From positions 1-64,000 of the forward strand of contig CALXLL010000001.1 of NCBI GenBank assembly GCA_944389185.1: 64,000 nt of DNA, in the 5' to 3' direction. Source of the stretch: an uncultured Alphaproteobacteria bacterium (lineage in GTDB: Bacteria > Pseudomonadota > Alphaproteobacteria > Rs-D84). Below, piece by piece: positions 17,175-24,652 of the stretch. Both the position numbers and the translations under genes were made by a program. Under the pieces are notes generated by a model. The model worked only from the letters and a program-made list of their open reading frames with translations, was not told the origin of the DNA and did no database searches. Position 1 is the first letter of the stretch. Each line of letters opens with the position of its first letter.

Positions 17175-17846
17175 ATGAAAAAAACAAAAGCGGTAAAAAA
17201 CGCTAAATTACAATGCGAGTGTAAATCTTCTCATAAAGTATCTGGGGCATTTGCGTTGCTTGGTTTGTTTTTATGCGGTTTGATTTTAGGTTGGACTTTG
17301 AATAATCCAAAAGTTCATTCTTATTTTAATGATAACCAATGCGAAGAAATAGCAGCAGAAGCTATTCAAATATTTAATATTAACGATAAGTCCGAAGATG
17401 ACTTGCAAAGATTAGACGAATTAAATAATTTATATTCAAAAGGTTGTCCTGGTAAATTGCTTGTTATTGAAAAAACTGTTAGTGTGACTCAACCTGAAAT
17501 TGGCTCTACTTGCCAGAGAATTGAAGATTTAGTTTCTAAAAGGTTATATCCTTCAGATTCTACGGAAAGCCAGTATCATTTTTATAATGCCGATACATAC
17601 AGCACACTAGCTGAGTTTGGTTGCCCAGAAAATGCAGAGCGTTATAAAGCTTTGGCATTGCAAGAGTTGGATATAGCAAGTGCTTTGGTCGTTGATTGGG
17701 GAACCGAGCAGGCCGAAATAGTTATAGATACTTATAAAAAACTAGATATGCAGAAAGAAGCTCAGGCTTTTTTGAATAAATTAGAAAGGCTTACAGAACC
17801 TGCGATTGACTTTATATTAAAAATGGAAAGGGTTATAAATGAGTAA
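17175..17846 (+). CDS. Hypothetical membrane-anchored protein
   Basis: A 223-residue protein with one N-terminal helix at about 24-43 (GAFALLGLFLCGLILGWTL) and a periplasmic, Glu-rich helical domain containing spaced Cys residues (C57, C90, C112, C154 approximately). The repetitive helical pattern suggests a TPR-like fold, but I cannot assign a family. It is preceded by a strong GGGGGGAGAG site, lies 16 bases after lolD and overlaps the next gene by 8 bases, so it belongs to the same transcription unit. Confidence 0.7.
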   Translation: MKKTKAVKNAKLQCECKSSHKVSGAFALLGLFLCGLILGWTLNNPKVHSYFNDNQCEEIAAEAIQIFNINDKSEDDLQRLDELNNLYSKGCPGKLLVIEKTVSVTQPEIGSTCQRIEDLVSKRLYPSDSTESQYHFYNADTYSTLAEFGCPENAERYKALALQELDIASALVVDWGTEQAEIVIDTYKKLDMQKEAQAFLNKLERLTEPAIDFILKMERVINE

Positions 17847-18108
17847 AAAAAAGACTGTTGAAAATAAAACCAAAAGAAAGTTTACGGTAATATTTTCATA
17901 TCTGGTTGTTTTGGCTTGCGGAATATTTTTCGGAAGGTTGACTTACGATATAAACTGGAATATTTTTAAAGAGCCGGCTTTATGTATGGATGGAACGCAA
18001 CCCGATAAGCATGGTTGTTGTTCTGGTGAAATATATACGGATATGGGAGAATTAGGTTTTAACTGTTGTCCGGAAACTGGTGGTGATTGTTTTCCGCCGA
18101 TTAGATAG
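17839..18108 (+). CDS. Hypothetical cysteine-rich membrane protein
   Basis: An 89-residue protein with one helix at about 16-34 and a short periplasmic tail rich in Cys (CMDGTQPDKHGCCSGEIY, then CCPETGGDC). The Cys pattern could form disulfides or bind metal. Its start overlaps the preceding gene by 8 bases and uses an AAAGGG site within it. It is the last gene of the secretin-lol run. I do not recognise the family. Confidence 0.6.
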   Translation: MSKKKTVENKTKRKFTVIFSYLVVLACGIFFGRLTYDINWNIFKEPALCMDGTQPDKHGCCSGEIYTDMGELGFNCCPETGGDCFPPIR

Positions 18109-18127
18109 TAAATAATAAAATAAAGTC

Positions 18128-18155
18128 TTGCGTTTATGTAAAAATATAATATAAT
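18128..18155 (+). promoter_or_regulatory. tRNA operon promoter
   Basis: TTGCGT (18128-18133), a 16-base spacer and TATAAT (18150-18155) predict a transcript starting near 18162, 13 bases before tRNA-Gly. Confidence 0.65.
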
Positions 18156-18174
18156 CACAAGGCTTTAATTTGTT

Positions 18175-18249
18175 GCGGGCATAGTACAAAGGCTAGTATG
18201 CAAGCCTTCCAAGCTTGAAATGCGGGTTCGATTCCCGCTGCCCGCACCA
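18175..18249 (+). tRNA. tRNA-Gly (anticodon TCC)
   Basis: A full cloverleaf. Acceptor GCGGGCA (18175-18181) pairs perfectly with TGCCCGC (18239-18245), discriminator A, and CCA is encoded (18247-18249). The anticodon loop CTTCCAA gives TCC, reading GGA/GGG. The T arm is GCGGG-TTCGATT-CCCGC. Confidence 0.97.
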
Positions 18250-18256
18250 AGGGATT

Positions 18257-18343
18257 GGGCGTGCGCCGGAGTTGGAGAGCCGGGGCAGACTGTAAATCTG
18301 TTGGCTTAAGCCTGAGGTGGTTCGAATCCACCCACTCCCACCA
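18257..18343 (+). tRNA. tRNA-Tyr (anticodon GTA), atypical acceptor stem
   Basis: A class II tRNA with anticodon loop CTGTAAA (GTA at 18292-18294), a long variable arm (GGCTTAAGCC), T arm GGTGG-TTCGAAT-CCACC and an encoded CCA (18341-18343). The best 5' strand GGGCGTG (18257-18263) pairs with CACTCCC (18333-18339) except C4 against T69. Position 8 is C (18264) instead of the near-universal T. A 5' end at 18251 (GGGATTG) also leaves one mismatch and a D arm placed too far away. The 3' end is part of a 128-bp direct repeat. Confidence 0.9.
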
Positions 18344-18451
18344 AAACACAAACCGACCGAGTAGGTCGGTTTTTGTTTTGTGCCGGAAGGGTGAGATGAG
18401 AACCACCGGTTCGACAATGAGTAGATTTTGTAAGCGAAGCGAAACGAAATC
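18324..18451. repeat. 128-bp direct repeat, copy 1 (tRNA-Tyr 3' end plus terminator)
   Basis: Identical to 18484-18611, with an offset of exactly 160 bases. It starts in the T loop of tRNA-Tyr, includes the acceptor 3' strand, CCA and terminator, and then a GAACC/GGTTC hairpin and a GCGAAGCGAAACGAAAT microrepeat. Confidence 0.97.
18351..18380 (+). terminator. Terminator of the tRNA unit, copy 1
   Basis: AACCGACC (18351-18358), loop GAGTA and GGTCGGTT (18364-18371), followed by TTTGTTTTG. The arms extend outward to CAAAACA/TGTTTTG with one mismatch. Confidence 0.9.
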
Positions 18452-18483
18452 GTCAGGAATGCCCCGCAGGCTGTATGCCGAGG

Positions 18484-18611
18484 GAATCCACCCACTCCCA
18501 CCAAAACACAAACCGACCGAGTAGGTCGGTTTTTGTTTTGTGCCGGAAGGGTGAGATGAGAACCACCGGTTCGACAATGAGTAGATTTTGTAAGCGAAGC
18601 GAAACGAAATC
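18484..18611. repeat. 128-bp direct repeat, copy 2
   Basis: Perfect second copy of 18324-18451, beginning with the tRNA-Tyr 3' fragment that lacks the 5' half. The two copies are separated by a unique 32-base segment (18452-18483). Confidence 0.97.
18511..18540 (+). terminator. Terminator, copy 2
   Basis: The same 8-bp stem and T-rich tail as at 18351-18380, 160 bases downstream. Confidence 0.85.
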
Positions 18612-18690
18612 AGCGCAAATACCTTTGCATATCAGTTGTATATAGAATATGCTGTTATTTAAGCAAAGAATTTTATATACATGGGGTATA

Positions 18691-19090
18691 TTAGTTTACA
18701 TGCTCTTGAAGACGTTCTTTCCAAAAATTAGAAACCAATTTTTTTGTTCTAAATATTTTTGACGTGCTTGAAAGAAAATCTTGTTTTTTTTTGTTGGTTA
18801 GGGCAGGCTGTTGTTCGTTTGCAGTGCTTTTCCAAATCAAAAAAACAGCAAGTGTATAAACCACAGTTGCCACGTCGCAAACAACTCTTTATGGCGAAAG
18901 GACTATAAATATACTGTGTTATATTTTTTTGTGCTTCGTTCATATTACTATATAAATCGGTTAATTTTTTATTAAGTTGTTTATATTCGTGCTTATCTGC
19001 ATTTCGTGTATCTTTGTCTGTTTTTAGAAAATATTTTAAACGCAATAACGTTTTTATACCTTTGTATTGCAATATAGCACGGAAAGCCAT
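18691..19090 (-). pseudogene. Frameshifted hypothetical membrane protein
   Basis: Two overlapping minus-strand frames make a better protein together than apart. The first (ATG at 19090) encodes a charged helical region ending in YIYSPFAIKS. After that its sequence becomes Cys-rich and unlikely. A +1 shift near 18885-18892 enters a frame giving a hydrophobic helix (VATVVYTLAVFLIW) and a basic tail ending at 18691. The combined product would be about 135 residues with one membrane segment. A sequencing error or a real frameshift is possible. The stretch 18612-18690 holds no other feature that I can support. Confidence 0.4.
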
Positions 19091-19168
19091 AAAATCAAGA
19101 CTGTTCGTTTTTTAGATAAAAAATCATCAAAATATTATAAATACCAATTTTTTTTATTTGTTTTGTGT

Positions 19169-19174
19169 TATAAT
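19169..19174 (+). promoter_or_regulatory. -10 element of the Gly-rich secreted protein gene
   Basis: TATAAT ends 17 bases before the ATG at 19192. The short leader has no obvious Shine-Dalgarno sequence. Confidence 0.4.
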
Positions 19175-19191
19175 TTATAAAAAGACTTTAT

Positions 19192-19839
19192 ATGAAAATA
19201 TCAAATATTTTTGTTCTTTTTTTGTTTATATTATCAGTTTCTGTAACTGGTTCTTTTGCAGCTAAGAAAACAAACGATGGATTTTTAGGCGGGTTTGGTG
19301 GAGGAAGTCTCGGTGGTGCCGGAGCAGGTGGTTCTTGGGGAGACGAAGCTGTCGATAAAGAAGAAAAGGATGAGATTCCGCCAATTCCTATAGTATTAAC
19401 AGATATAGAAATTGATGACGAACTTGCTGATATACCTATTACAGATTTGAGTATAGAACAGGACGATTTGCATATAGAACCAATGGAAATGCCTGAAAAA
19501 TCTGCTAGTCAAGTTGTAAAAATAACTACTAAAAACGTAGCTATTACTAATCAACTGGAAGAAAAAGAAAATAAAATATTAACCATAGTTAATAAGTTAG
19601 ATTCTATATCAAGCAAGTTCCAATCAAGTGACTGGAAAACAGAAACAGGACAATTTAATACGGCTAGATTAATTTCTGATTCAGTTGCAGGTGTTGTGCT
19701 TGGAACCGTTGGAGGTTTAGTAACTAGTAGTATAGTAAAAAAATCTCAAACTAAACAAGGTTTTGAAGACTTAAATTGCGTGATTTCCGGTCAAGTAGTT
19801 GCAGGATACGGAGATGAGTTTGTTATAGAGGTTAAATAG
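19192..19839 (+). CDS. Hypothetical exported Gly-rich protein
   Basis: A 215-residue protein with a signal peptide (about 1-24, cleaved after SFA). It has a Gly-rich segment (about 30-50), an acidic Pro/Ile-rich linker (60-105), a coiled-coil stretch (120-145) and a C-terminal domain with a Gly/Val-rich helix (SDSVAGVVLGTVGGLVTSSIV) that could enter a membrane. One Cys lies near the end. No family is recognised. It stands alone between the tRNA region and argS and ends about 100 bases from the argS stop. Confidence 0.65.
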   Translation: MKISNIFVLFLFILSVSVTGSFAAKKTNDGFLGGFGGGSLGGAGAGGSWGDEAVDKEEKDEIPPIPIVLTDIEIDDELADIPITDLSIEQDDLHIEPMEMPEKSASQVVKITTKNVAITNQLEEKENKILTIVNKLDSISSKFQSSDWKTETGQFNTARLISDSVAGVVLGTVGGLVTSSIVKKSQTKQGFEDLNCVISGQVVAGYGDEFVIEVK

Positions 19840-19841
19840 TA

Positions 19842-19943
19842 TTATATTTTTTCTAGTATTTTTTCCATTATATATTCGTTATACCAGTGACCATCTATAT
19901 ACGCTTCATCATGCAAAATGCCAACAATTTTGTATTCGTTCTT
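19842..19943 (-). pseudogene. Remnant of a GNAT acetyltransferase C-terminus
   Basis: Directly after the argS stop codon, in the same reading frame, 33 sense codons run to a TAA at 19842. The translation contains YKIVGILHDEAYIDGHWYN, the typical C-terminal end of GNAT-family N-acetyltransferases (VG..H.EAYIDG.WYD). No start codon or acetyl-CoA binding motif remains. It looks like the leftover of a gene whose front was deleted up to argS. Confidence 0.6.
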
Positions 19944-21641
19944 TTACATTTCTTCTGGAACTCTAAGACCCATTAAATCTATTGCTGTTGATAAAACTTT
20001 TAATGATTGTTTTACTATGTGCAACCTATGCGCTTTCGTTCCTTCGTCTACATCTTCCCTTAAAATCGGGCAGTTATGGTAAAACGTGTTTATCAGTTTG
20101 CATAAATCATAACTGTAATTCGCTATTAAATACGGCGCTCTGCGTTCAAATGCTGTATCTACAACGCGCTCAAAGTCAAGCAAGAATATCAGCAAATCCC
20201 GTTCTTCTGACGTTAAATCTTGCTTTGATTCCGTTTTCGTTTCACCAACTTTCTTTATTATAGAGTTTAACCGAACCGCCGTATACAAGATATATGGGCC
20301 TGTCCTGCCTTCAAAATTAGTAACAGATTCTACATCAAATATATAATCAGACTTTACGTCGTGCATTAAATCGTTAAACTTTAACGCTGCAAGCGCTATC
20401 ATTTCTATCGTGTCATTTGGTAATTCTTTTCCAGATTCTTTAACCCTTGCATGAACCGAATCTGATACAATATTTAACATTTCTTCAAGACTTGGAACAC
20501 CGCCGTCCCTGGTCTTAAAAGGTTTACCGTCAGCACCTGTTATCGTTCCAAAACCAATATGTTGCAGTTCTATATCTTTTGCAAATCCCGCCAGCCTTGC
20601 TGCGCGGAATATTTGTTTAAAATGTAAAGTTTGACGATTATCTGTAAAATATATTATAGCATTTGGATGGTCTGTTTTTTCACGATAATATATTGCCGTT
20701 AAATCTGCTGCCGCGTATGTTTGGGCACCGGCACTTGAACGCCACATTACAGGTGGCATAGGTTCGGTATCAGAGTCCTCTTTTACCGGTATTATTTCTG
20801 CCCCATCACTATGAACTATAAGATGCTTTTCTTCTAATATTTTTTCTACTTGCGGCACATATTCTGCTATTAACCTTTCTCCCTTGTTTTCGTCAAACCT
20901 TAAAATATTTAATTTTTTTAATATATTATCTACTTGATTTAACGACATCGGTATAAAAGCTTCGTAAATCTTTTTGTATTCTTCGTTACCGTTTTGTAAT
21001 TCAACTGTTATTTTCTGCGCTTTTTCTAACCAAGCTTTATCTTCTTTTGCACGTGCGGATGAAGCAGGATACATGTAATTTAAATCGTCTACGTTTTTCG
21101 GCATACCGTTTTCAAGTATCCATGCAATAGTTAATCCCATAGGTCTTCCCCAGTCCCCCATGTGATTGTATGATTTGGTTTTATAACCTAAAAATTGTGC
21201 TATACGGTTAAAAGTATCGCCTACAACAGTTGTGCGCAAATGACCTATGTGAAGATTTTTTCCAACGTTATATCCCCCATAGTCCAAGTCTATTTTTTCA
21301 CCGCTGACTTTCGTTTCTATTAAACTATCGGTAAATGCCCACTGTTGAATATATTCGTTTTTTATTTTTATATTTATAAATCCAGGCCCAGCAATATTTA
21401 TACTTTCTATAAATGGAATCTCTTTTAAATAAGGAATAAGTATTTCTGCTATGTCACGAGGTTTTTTACCCATAACTTTCGTTAATAACATCGCAACGTT
21501 CGTAGAAAAATCCCCAAAATCACGAACTTTTGGAACTTCAACCGTCATAGAAGATTCGTAATCTTTTATAAAGTCTTTTATTTCAGAAACTTTTTTTAAC
21601 TTTTCTATTATTGTATTTGAAACTTCTTTATAAATATTCAT
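19944..21641 (-). CDS. argS: Arginine--tRNA ligase
   Basis: A 565-residue class I synthetase for tRNA-Arg. The N-terminal ArgRS additional domain is present. The HIGH motif appears as HIGHLRTT around residue 132, and the C-terminal DALR anticodon-binding domain is present; a canonical KMSK is replaced by KPFKTRDGG, as usual for ArgRS. It starts 11 bases after the stop of the LpoA-like gene, so the two are cotranscribed and there is no leader. No T-box is present here, in contrast to aspS. Confidence 0.96.
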   Translation of the reverse strand: MNIYKEVSNTIIEKLKKVSEIKDFIKDYESSMTVEVPKVRDFGDFSTNVAMLLTKVMGKKPRDIAEILIPYLKEIPFIESINIAGPGFINIKIKNEYIQQWAFTDSLIETKVSGEKIDLDYGGYNVGKNLHIGHLRTTVVGDTFNRIAQFLGYKTKSYNHMGDWGRPMGLTIAWILENGMPKNVDDLNYMYPASSARAKEDKAWLEKAQKITVELQNGNEEYKKIYEAFIPMSLNQVDNILKKLNILRFDENKGERLIAEYVPQVEKILEEKHLIVHSDGAEIIPVKEDSDTEPMPPVMWRSSAGAQTYAAADLTAIYYREKTDHPNAIIYFTDNRQTLHFKQIFRAARLAGFAKDIELQHIGFGTITGADGKPFKTRDGGVPSLEEMLNIVSDSVHARVKESGKELPNDTIEMIALAALKFNDLMHDVKSDYIFDVESVTNFEGRTGPYILYTAVRLNSIIKKVGETKTESKQDLTSEERDLLIFLLDFERVVDTAFERRAPYLIANYSYDLCKLINTFYHNCPILREDVDEGTKAHRLHIVKQSLKVLSTAIDLMGLRVPEEM

Positions 21642-21652
21642 AGCTTTTAACC

Positions 21653-23254
21653 TTATTCTTCTATTTCAATTCCATCTAAATACGTTCTGTTTACTTGTTC
21701 TAATAATACTGGTTGAAAATCTTTCAGAATTAAAGATTCTGATTTGTCTTCCGGTATCGTTATTATTTTAGATTCGTATTCTTTTGTAGCTTCGGGATAA
21801 GACATATTTGCACCGTAAGACCTGCTATAATATTTTGTAGTGAATCTTTCCGGTATTCTTATATAAGTTAATGGATTTATACCAGGACTTTCCAATTCCA
21901 TTTCTTTTGCAGGTGATATTTTTGTTTGCTCTATATTATACACCGGTATCAAAAAGCTGTTCGGTGCTTGCTTTACAACTTCGGTTTCACCTTTGCCGTT
22001 TAATCTTACTATATTTAAAGCACGTTCACTTACACCAGATGGCTTTAATCTGAAAAGCCCGTCTATGCCTATATAACCGCTGGGGTCAAGTAAATACGAA
22101 GCAGGGGACTTATTTGAATATATCATACTGATTGCCATATTGGCTGCGTCATAACCAAAAGAGGCAAAGTGACCAGGCTTTTGTCCTGTAGTTAATTCAT
22201 ATATATTTATAAAAGATTCTGCTGTTTCAGGTAATACTGCGTATTTAGCACCAGACATATTAAAATCTTTTATTATATCTGAGCCTTCCCATAAAGCTGT
22301 TCCATAAAACTTTGCATCTGTTTTTCCGACGCCATAATATCTTAAAAATGACGCAAGTGTTTCTGTGTCGTCACCGTTACCTAAAAACAATACCGCATCG
22401 TATGGAACTTTACCCAAAGTATCTTGTTTTGATAAGTCTTCCAGTTGTGCGATTAAATATGATTTTTCAACTGCTGTTATCGTTTCTTTCGTTAGTATGT
22501 CTGATAGTATTTCACGTGCTTTTGTGTTTGCAGCCGTTCTGGCATTATACATAGAAGCGTTATATGTAGTGTTCTTTATTGAATCCGTGTCTTTTTCTTT
22601 ATAGAAAAAAAGACCAGATACAGGTAAATCATAATAAGTTGCAGCGCTTCTGGCTGCCCCAGCCATGAGCTTTCCTGAATCCGTATCAGGTGCAAGTATT
22701 AAAAGATTTCTTGAACCATCAGATATTATTTCTTTAACAATAGCTTCTACGCTGTTCGTAGGCATAAGCGCCATTGTCATAACACCTTGACCAAGGGATG
22801 CTGCGTCAGATGTGAAAGATAAAACTGGTAGGTTTTCCGGTTTACTTGCACGTAATATTTTTGCGTCATTTGAAAATAATGGACCGATAATTACTTCAGG
22901 ATTAGTTGCCAAAGCTTCATTTATGCTTGTGGCCACATCACCGGCAGTATCAAAAAATGATACGGAAAGATTTTTGGGGGCGTTTTGTAATATACCTAAT
23001 TCAATAGCCGAGCGAATTGTTTCACCTGCCTTGGCAGCGTTACCAGACAATGGCAGCAAAACTGCCATTCGATGCGTTTCTGATAAATCTGTCGTTTCTT
23101 TATATTGATATACGTCACCATACATCATTTCAGCAGGTTTTCCGGTTTCCAGTGTCCCGTATATATTATACCAATCATTATCTGTTGTGCTTACACAACC
23201 AGATATCATTATCGCCATTAAAAAAAACTTAAAAAATCTATTTATATAATGCAT
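21653..23254 (-). CDS. LpoA-like penicillin-binding protein activator lipoprotein
   Basis: A 533-residue lipoprotein from the ATG at 23254; upstream in-frame ATGs precede a non-hydrophobic extension. The signal ends in the lipobox MISGC. A periplasmic binding-protein-like fold follows (HRMAVLLPLSGNAAKAGETIRSAIELG, then VIIGPLFSNDAK), as in the C-terminal domain of LpoA, the outer-membrane activator of PBP1A. It is divergent from rsmI, the same arrangement as yraL-yraM (rsmI-lpoA) in enterics, which supports the call. It lacks the enteric N-terminal TPR domain. Confidence 0.8.
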   Translation of the reverse strand: MHYINRFFKFFLMAIMISGCVSTTDNDWYNIYGTLETGKPAEMMYGDVYQYKETTDLSETHRMAVLLPLSGNAAKAGETIRSAIELGILQNAPKNLSVSFFDTAGDVATSINEALATNPEVIIGPLFSNDAKILRASKPENLPVLSFTSDAASLGQGVMTMALMPTNSVEAIVKEIISDGSRNLLILAPDTDSGKLMAGAARSAATYYDLPVSGLFFYKEKDTDSIKNTTYNASMYNARTAANTKAREILSDILTKETITAVEKSYLIAQLEDLSKQDTLGKVPYDAVLFLGNGDDTETLASFLRYYGVGKTDAKFYGTALWEGSDIIKDFNMSGAKYAVLPETAESFINIYELTTGQKPGHFASFGYDAANMAISMIYSNKSPASYLLDPSGYIGIDGLFRLKPSGVSERALNIVRLNGKGETEVVKQAPNSFLIPVYNIEQTKISPAKEMELESPGINPLTYIRIPERFTTKYYSRSYGANMSYPEATKEYESKIITIPEDKSESLILKDFQPVLLEQVNRTYLDGIEIEE

Positions 23255-23302
23255 TGAAAAATCCATTTTATCTTGTATCATTCTACTATAAAAGGATTTT
23301 GA

Positions 23303-24094
23303 ATGCAATTAGGGCTTTATATAGTAGGGACACCTATTGGCAATTTATCAGATTTTTCGCCAAGGGCAATAGAAATCTTAAAATCTGTAGATTTAATCGC
23401 AGCAGAAGATACAAGAGTTTTTGCTAAATTGGCTACACATTTTGATATAAAAACTAAAAAACTGTCTTGCCACGAACACAATGAAAAAAAAGTTATCCCG
23501 GATATTATAGATAAAATAAAATCTGGTTTATCCGTTGCTGCTGTGTCGGATGCTGGTATGCCTGGTATAAGTGATCCAGGATTTAGACTTGTTCGTGCTG
23601 CCAGAGAAGCCGAAATCCCAGTTTTCGTAGTGCCTGGTCCGGTGGCGGCTATTTCTGCGCTGGTATTATCTGGGTTCCCAACCGACAGATTTACTTTTTG
23701 CGGTTTCTTTGATGAAAAAAAATTACGCGAAGATAATAAAATTAGGCATACTATTATTTATTATGAAAGCCCAAATAGAATAATGAATACAATATCTGCT
23801 TTGGCACGCGTTATGCCGGAAAGAAAAATTGCTGTTGTTCGTGAAATTACTAAAATACATGAAGAAACTATTATTGGTTATCCTGCAGAACTGGTGCGCA
23901 TAAATCCACCAAAAGGTGAAATTGTTATAGTGGTTGCCCCCGCACCAGAACATAAAATGTCAGATGCAGAAATTACAGAAATCGTTAACGATGTGGTTGC
24001 AGATTCTACTAAATCTGCTGCATATGATCTGGCCAAAAGGACTGGTTTATCAAAAAAAGAAGCGTATAAGCGACTGATAAAAAATAAGGCGTAA
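23303..24094 (+). CDS. rsmI: 16S rRNA (cytidine1402-2'-O)-methyltransferase RsmI
   Basis: A 263-residue SAM-dependent methylase of the tetrapyrrole-methylase fold, which modifies C1402 of 16S rRNA. It shows YIVGTPIGNLSD (7-18), AAEDTR, SDAGMPGISDPG (80-91) and VVPGPVAAISAL. The segment after CGFFDEKK is about 10 residues shorter than usual, and the C-terminal extension is short. It is followed by engB after 3 bases. Confidence 0.95.
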   Translation: MQLGLYIVGTPIGNLSDFSPRAIEILKSVDLIAAEDTRVFAKLATHFDIKTKKLSCHEHNEKKVIPDIIDKIKSGLSVAAVSDAGMPGISDPGFRLVRAAREAEIPVFVVPGPVAAISALVLSGFPTDRFTFCGFFDEKKLREDNKIRHTIIYYESPNRIMNTISALARVMPERKIAVVREITKIHEETIIGYPAELVRINPPKGEIVIVVAPAPEHKMSDAEITEIVNDVVADSTKSAAYDLAKRTGLSKKEAYKRLIKNKA

Positions 24095-24097
24095 GTA

Positions 24098-24652
24098 ATG
24101 ATAAAGTTTATGGGAAGTTTTGATACAGTTAAAAGTCTACCTAATACAGCTTTTGCCGAATATGCTTTTGTTGGACGTAGTAATGTAGGTAAGTCTTCTT
24201 TGATAAATGCTTTGGTCGGACAAAATGTCGCAAGAACTTCTAATACACCCGGTAGAACACAGGCTTTAAATCTTTTTAATATAGATGATAAAATCATTCT
24301 GGTAGATTTACCGGGGTATGGTTATGCCAAAACAGCCAAGACGAATGCTTTGTCGTGGCTTAAAAGATTAGAGGTATATTTAACAACAAGAAGACAATTG
24401 GTGCGTCTTTTTATTTTAATAGATTCAAGAATCGGACCGAAAGATGCCGATTTAGATTTAATGGATTTTTGTGACGTTCACGCTATACCTTATCAAATAG
24501 TGTATACAAAAAAAGATAAAAAAATTCGTGAAGCCGAACAATTATTATTAAATCATCAAGAACATGGTGCTATGGCAGAAGAAATAATTGAAACTTCGGC
24601 AGAAAAGAAAATAGGACTAGAAGCTTTAAGGAAAATAATTGGCATTAAATAA
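24098..24652 (+). CDS. engB: Ribosome biogenesis GTPase EngB/YsxC
   Basis: A 184-residue GTPase for assembly of the large ribosomal subunit. G1 is GRSNVGKSS (26-34), G2 the TSNTPGRT region, G3 DLPGYG and G4 TKKD; the terminal ETSAE-type G5 is also visible. Length is typical. It overlaps addB by 14 bases. Confidence 0.95.
   Translation: MIKFMGSFDTVKSLPNTAFAEYAFVGRSNVGKSSLINALVGQNVARTSNTPGRTQALNLFNIDDKIILVDLPGYGYAKTAKTNALSWLKRLEVYLTTRRQLVRLFILIDSRIGPKDADLDLMDFCDVHAIPYQIVYTKKDKKIREAEQLLLNHQEHGAMAEEIIETSAEKKIGLEALRKIIGIK

Noticed and set aside
18251-18257. 5' end of tRNA-Tyr at 18251
   Set aside because: It also leaves one acceptor mismatch and places 8 bases between acceptor and D stem; 18257 gives the normal 2-base spacing.
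18155-18577. Minus-strand ORFs of 103-140 codons over the tRNA region
   Set aside because: They are reverse translations of tRNA-Tyr, tRNA-Gly and the direct repeats (giving the familiar WVDSNHLRLKPT-type spurious peptide), not genes.
21642-21652. Leader regulation of argS
   Set aside because: Only 11 bases separate it from the preceding gene, so there is no room for a leader.
24639-24652. addB start downstream of the engB stop
   Set aside because: No suitable ATG lies near; the conserved N-terminus of AddB begins within the first 40 codons of the TTG start, so the 14-base overlap is accepted.
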